Below, in pieces: positions 61,001-64,000 of a stretch of 64,000 bases of DNA. The stretch's first letter is position 1. The number at the start of each line of letters is the position of its first letter. Origin of the DNA: Cytidiella melzeri (lineage: Eukaryota > Basidiomycota > Agaricomycetes > Polyporales > Irpicaceae); the NCBI GenBank assembly GCA_022592445.1, contig JABYQR010000054.1, positions 62,001-126,000 of the forward strand, read 5' to 3'. Under the pieces are notes generated by a model. The model was not told where the DNA came from. It worked only from the letters and a program-made list of their open reading frames with translations, and did no database searches. Position numbers and translations under genes: made by a program.

Positions 61001-61035
61001 TTTGTGGGATCATCAAGGTCGGAAGTCTGGGACAT
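58035..61035 (-). CDS. ORC3: Origin recognition complex subunit 3
   Basis: Minus-strand multi-exon gene. It starts MSQTSDLDDPTK (ATG 61033-61035), followed by small exons (CIYLSKRSSADKPRTKRTKS, LAEGYGIQREAYEVAWERC) and YIELPVIAVSGE. The ORC3 AAA-like core is seen in APQLLIILHDFEAFETSVVQ, DIFYIC, NVVHLPLIFLLDSSAPSTMS. The large helical region (YIKHFEDPLTTFVHGFDSD, LLLILNSARNEFRQQATRM, MLKYVISSLSRCLHVADAVY) and the C-terminal winged helix (DLFESFAVALD, ARFMRALHELDYMGFIKHTG) complete it. ORC3 is part of the complex that marks replication origins. No Walker A lysine motif is evident, as is usual for ORC3. Confidence 0.9.
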
Positions 61036-62099
61036 CTTCAAGTTTGTGAACGCTCTAGCCGCCCAACTCCTTGATCTTTTACCGTGACCACGAAACTATC
61101 TCCGCTACGCCTTGCGTGGCTGCGAGTGTCTTCAAGGGCAACAATACTTAAAAGGTTATTATTATACAAGCCAGACACGTCTGAAAGCTTTGGAATGAAG
61201 AAAGCAGCAATAGCACAAACGCCAGGCGTCCGAGTCCTCTCTAACTCAGGCTGGTGGCCAGGCAAAAATACACATTTCAAGATCACGTTCATTGCGCGAG
61301 CGAGCCGAGCCACCCCTGCTGTCTGTTGCTAAATAACATGAATCACACCCACAGGACTCCGGTCGCCGTGGCGGCTGCCTTTGTCGGCGAGCTGCGAAGT
61401 CGCCTAGAGGAGCCCCATGTTAGTCTCCCCCCGAGATAGAGCAGACGTAGCATCAGCCCTTCGTGCCTTAGGCTCCTCTTGTCGATCAGCAAATATCACT
61501 CAAGAATAGGCAGGTGCGTGTGCTATCCCAAGTCTCGCATATGAACCATGACGCAGATGTCATAGGTTTTTTGTTTCATACCAACCACGCGATATCATGA
61601 CTAGTCTCTGTTCGTGCGTTACATGCGCCGCGTCTTAACATGGGAACCATAGGAAAATCCATGTCATTCGGAAGATGTTTACTACAATCGGCGGGCCTCA
61701 AGTTCCCGTGCAAGTGAAACGTATCCAGTCTTCAATTCTTCGCATAGATTGGAAGCAGCGACCGCCGGGTGACGAAGCAAAAATCTCGTGTCACGCCGGA
61801 CATACCTTGCAGGAGCTTCCCACAGCGGGGCGGTTTTCCGGTCAGGGAACCTACGCGGAAAAACCATAGCATACACAAAACAGGTCACAAGCTACACCTC
61901 TTCTACCAACTTGATTCGATTGCGCCGACAACTGCTCAAGCTACCAAGCTTCTTGCGTTCATATGACCTGAACGCAACATGAGACAAGGAGGTCAGTCAA
62001 CCTTGGCTTATCAGCGCGAACTACTTATGCTCTCGCTGCTCAGGAAATCGTCGCACTGACCTATAGCACCCCGCAGCATCGATTGCAAGGCTTACCGTC
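61036..62099 (+). other. Divergent intergenic region, no gene recognised
   Basis: 1.06 kb between ORC3 (minus) and the carboxylesterase (plus). Frames at 61682-61888 on both strands are short and without motifs. Confidence 0.5.
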
Positions 62100-64000
62100 A
62101 TGCTCAAGATACTGCGTATTGCCTTGTTTACCGGGATTCTCTCCCTCATCAGTTTCACGACCGCCGAAATTGTAGTAGACTTGGGTTACGCGAAGTATCG
62201 AGGAAACATTTCGAATTCAAACACTGTGGCCTTCCTTGGTCTTCCTTTTGCCGAGCCTCCAGTTGGCGAACGTCGATGGCGCGCTCCCCTTCCCCTAAAT
62301 ACTACACGTATTTCTCAGCAGGCGCGAGGAGCTATTCTAGATGCTACTACCTATCCTGATTTCTGCGTGCAGGGTACTACCGGCAGTGAGTAGTTAACCC
62401 TCGTCCTTATTTGATGAAGCATTGAGCTCTTGGTTTCAGGTGGTGACGCTGGTGGCGCGGGAAGCGAAGATTGTCTAAAGGTCAATGTGTACGCGCCTTC
62501 CTCAGCTAAAAGTGGCGATAAATGTACGTCTTCTCACATGGCACTTAGCTGGAGTCCCACTGACGGTTTTTGCAGTGCCTGTTCTGGTATACATTCACGG
62601 CGGTGGTAAGATTGTCTTGATGGGATGCAAATTTGTACTCTCACCCACAGCATTGTCGCACAGGATATGTATACGGCAACCCTGCCAATTGGCCCTTTGA
62701 TCGGTGGATTGAGCAAGTCCCTGAGGTCGTCATTGTCTCGGTGTACTACCGCCTGGACGCTCTTGGCTTCCTATCGCATCCCGCCTTTGCGACAGACCCT
62801 GGCCTAGGTGATCTGAACGCCGGACTCTTGGATCAAAGAGAAGCGCTGCAATGGGTTTCAAAGCATATCAGGGCTTTCGGCGGAGATCCAGCACAAGTAA
62901 CTATCAACGGTGAAAGCGCAGGCGGCTCATCCGTCGAACTGCATCTTGTCACACCGCAAAGCGGAGGTTTATTTGCAAGGGCAATTGCTCAGAGCGTTTA
63001 TCGTACACCTCTACCCACTCCGGAGCAGCAGGAGGTTCGATCGTTCGCAAGATGCATTTCAGTCCATACTGACTTCACTTTTGTCGCCAGCCGCTGTTTA
63101 ACTTCTATGCCGCAAAAGCAGGCTGCGCTTCTGGATCCCTGTCGGCGACGATGTCGTGCTTGCGCAACGCAAGCCTCAGTGCACTAGCCCCCGCTCAAGA
63201 TGCTCCATTGTAAGACATAACAGTCCTCCATAAGCTCAGGAGACAGCTAACGCAGCGCAGTTCTGGACCATTCAACGCATATCACCCCGTACTCGATGGT
63301 AACACTATTCCCATCAGGCCTACTGAGTCTATTTTGGCGGGTAATATGCACCGGGTTCCCCTGATTGTCGGGTAGGTGATAGTCATGTTCGCGTTGGATA
63401 TGTTAAACTCAAATCACACATAGCGCCACATCAAACGAGACTTTATCCTCAGGGACAAACATGACTGCAGATCTGAAGGCGTTCTTCCCTGAGCTTACAG
63501 CCACCGACCTCGAGGAGTTCGCTCAGGTTTATCCTTTATCTGACTTCGATTCGGTTACTCAGCAAGTTATTGTGGCTACTGGTGAATCCCAGCTTAGATG
63601 TGCAGTACGCCCCAACCTTTACCTCAAGCACACTTTAAGAACTTCAGCTTTCAATTTCTAGGCAGAAATCATGGGAGATTCCTTCTCACAGCACGCCAAG
63701 ACTTACGTGTACAGGTACAATACTGCGAATCCTACCGGCGGCAATACCATCGTCTGGCATGCGTCTGAGAACTGGATGATGTTCGATGGGACTAACACTG
63801 GGTGAGATACTGCCTTGCGCTAATAGTCAAGTCCGTATTCTAGAAATGACTTTACAGCTTCAATGGCACGACGACGTTCTCGACCTTGAATTCTTCGGAG
63901 AACGCATTTGCTGCAGAGCTGATCGCATACTGGCTATCCTTCGTACGCTCAGGAGATCCCAATACGTTTAAGCTGCCCCGTGCACCAGAGTGGCCGACGT
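62100..64000 (+). CDS. Secreted type-B carboxylesterase/lipase, 3' end outside the window
   Basis: Nine exons visible (62100-62385, 62440-62523, 62576-62605, 62664-63034, 63091-63209, 63261-63371, 63424-63604, 63662-63801, 63858 onward). A signal peptide (LRIALFTGILSLISFTTA) precedes the alpha/beta-hydrolase: FLGLPFAEPPVGERRWRAP, SEDCLKVNVYAP, VLVYIHGGGYVYG (oxyanion hole), the nucleophile elbow VTINGESAGGSSV, LFARAIAQS, HPVLDGNTIP, VPLIVGATSNETLS. The catalytic Ser is present; the acid would be the Glu in the ATSNE segment; the His lies beyond the window edge. N-glycosylation sites are frequent. Fungal members hydrolyse sterol esters, glycerides or phenolic esters; substrate undetermined. 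Confidence 0.92.

Overview
The window is nuclear DNA of a filamentous basidiomycete, most likely an Agaricomycete. The genes are split by many short GT-AG introns of about 50-60 nt. The gene set includes a CBM1 secreted protein, MYND-finger and Zn2Cys6 regulators, a Ser/Thr-rich GPI-anchored wall protein, UPF3, SYF2, TRM4 and ORC3. The transposons are Copia, chromodomain Gypsy, hAT and PIF/Harbinger-like types.

The window has two halves. Positions 1-23.5 kb are a nested transposon island. From left to right it holds: a Copia reverse transcriptase stump fused to an LTR-like piece; a broken intron-containing Cys-rich gene; a truncated copy of Gypsy-1 (gag N-terminus plus LTR, minus strand) fused at 2816/2817 to a decayed plus-strand chromovirus pol (Gypsy-2) with its 3' LTR (5362-5860); a Copia protease fragment; a complete Gypsy-1 element (6286-14194, minus strand) with both LTRs, gag, protease, RT/RNase H, integrase and chromodomain; LTR-like debris; a 161-bp PIF/Harbinger-type MITE with TAA duplications (17291-17451); and a 5,800-bp hAT transposon (17720-23519) with 11-bp terminal inverted repeats and a perfect 8-bp target duplication.

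The most interesting object is the hAT element. Its minus-strand gene splices into one frame of eight exons (about 1,302 codons). It joins an N-terminal Ulp1/SENP-like cysteine protease to a BED-like zinc finger, a DUF659/hAT catalytic region and a C-terminal hAT dimerisation region, and is interrupted by one UGA. Downstream on the same strand lies what looks like a captured fragment of a PDK1-like kinase gene. The second most interesting object is Gypsy-1. The 10 nt beside its 5' LTR are exactly complementary to 10 nt at the predicted RNA start, the layout of Tf1/sushi self-priming. Its gag also carries a long N-terminal extension behind an in-frame UAG.

From about 24.4 kb to the right edge the window is ordinary gene-dense chromosome. 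In order: CBM1 secreted protein (+), RING protein (+), MYND protein (-), triose-phosphate-transporter-family protein (+), Zn2Cys6 transcription factor (-), TRM4 tRNA m5C methyltransferase (-), WH1-CRIB protein (+), aromatic amino acid decarboxylase (+), UPF3 (+), SYF2 (-), unknown 268-aa protein (+), GPI-anchored Ser/Thr-rich protein (+), molybdopterin-binding-fold protein (+), Old Yellow Enzyme (-), ORC3 (-) and a carboxylesterase running off the right edge (+). These genes do not form one pathway; UPF3, SYF2 and TRM4 are all RNA-metabolism housekeeping genes. Exon boundaries were worked out by eye from splice sites and reading frame. All family calls rest on recognised motifs, not on searches.
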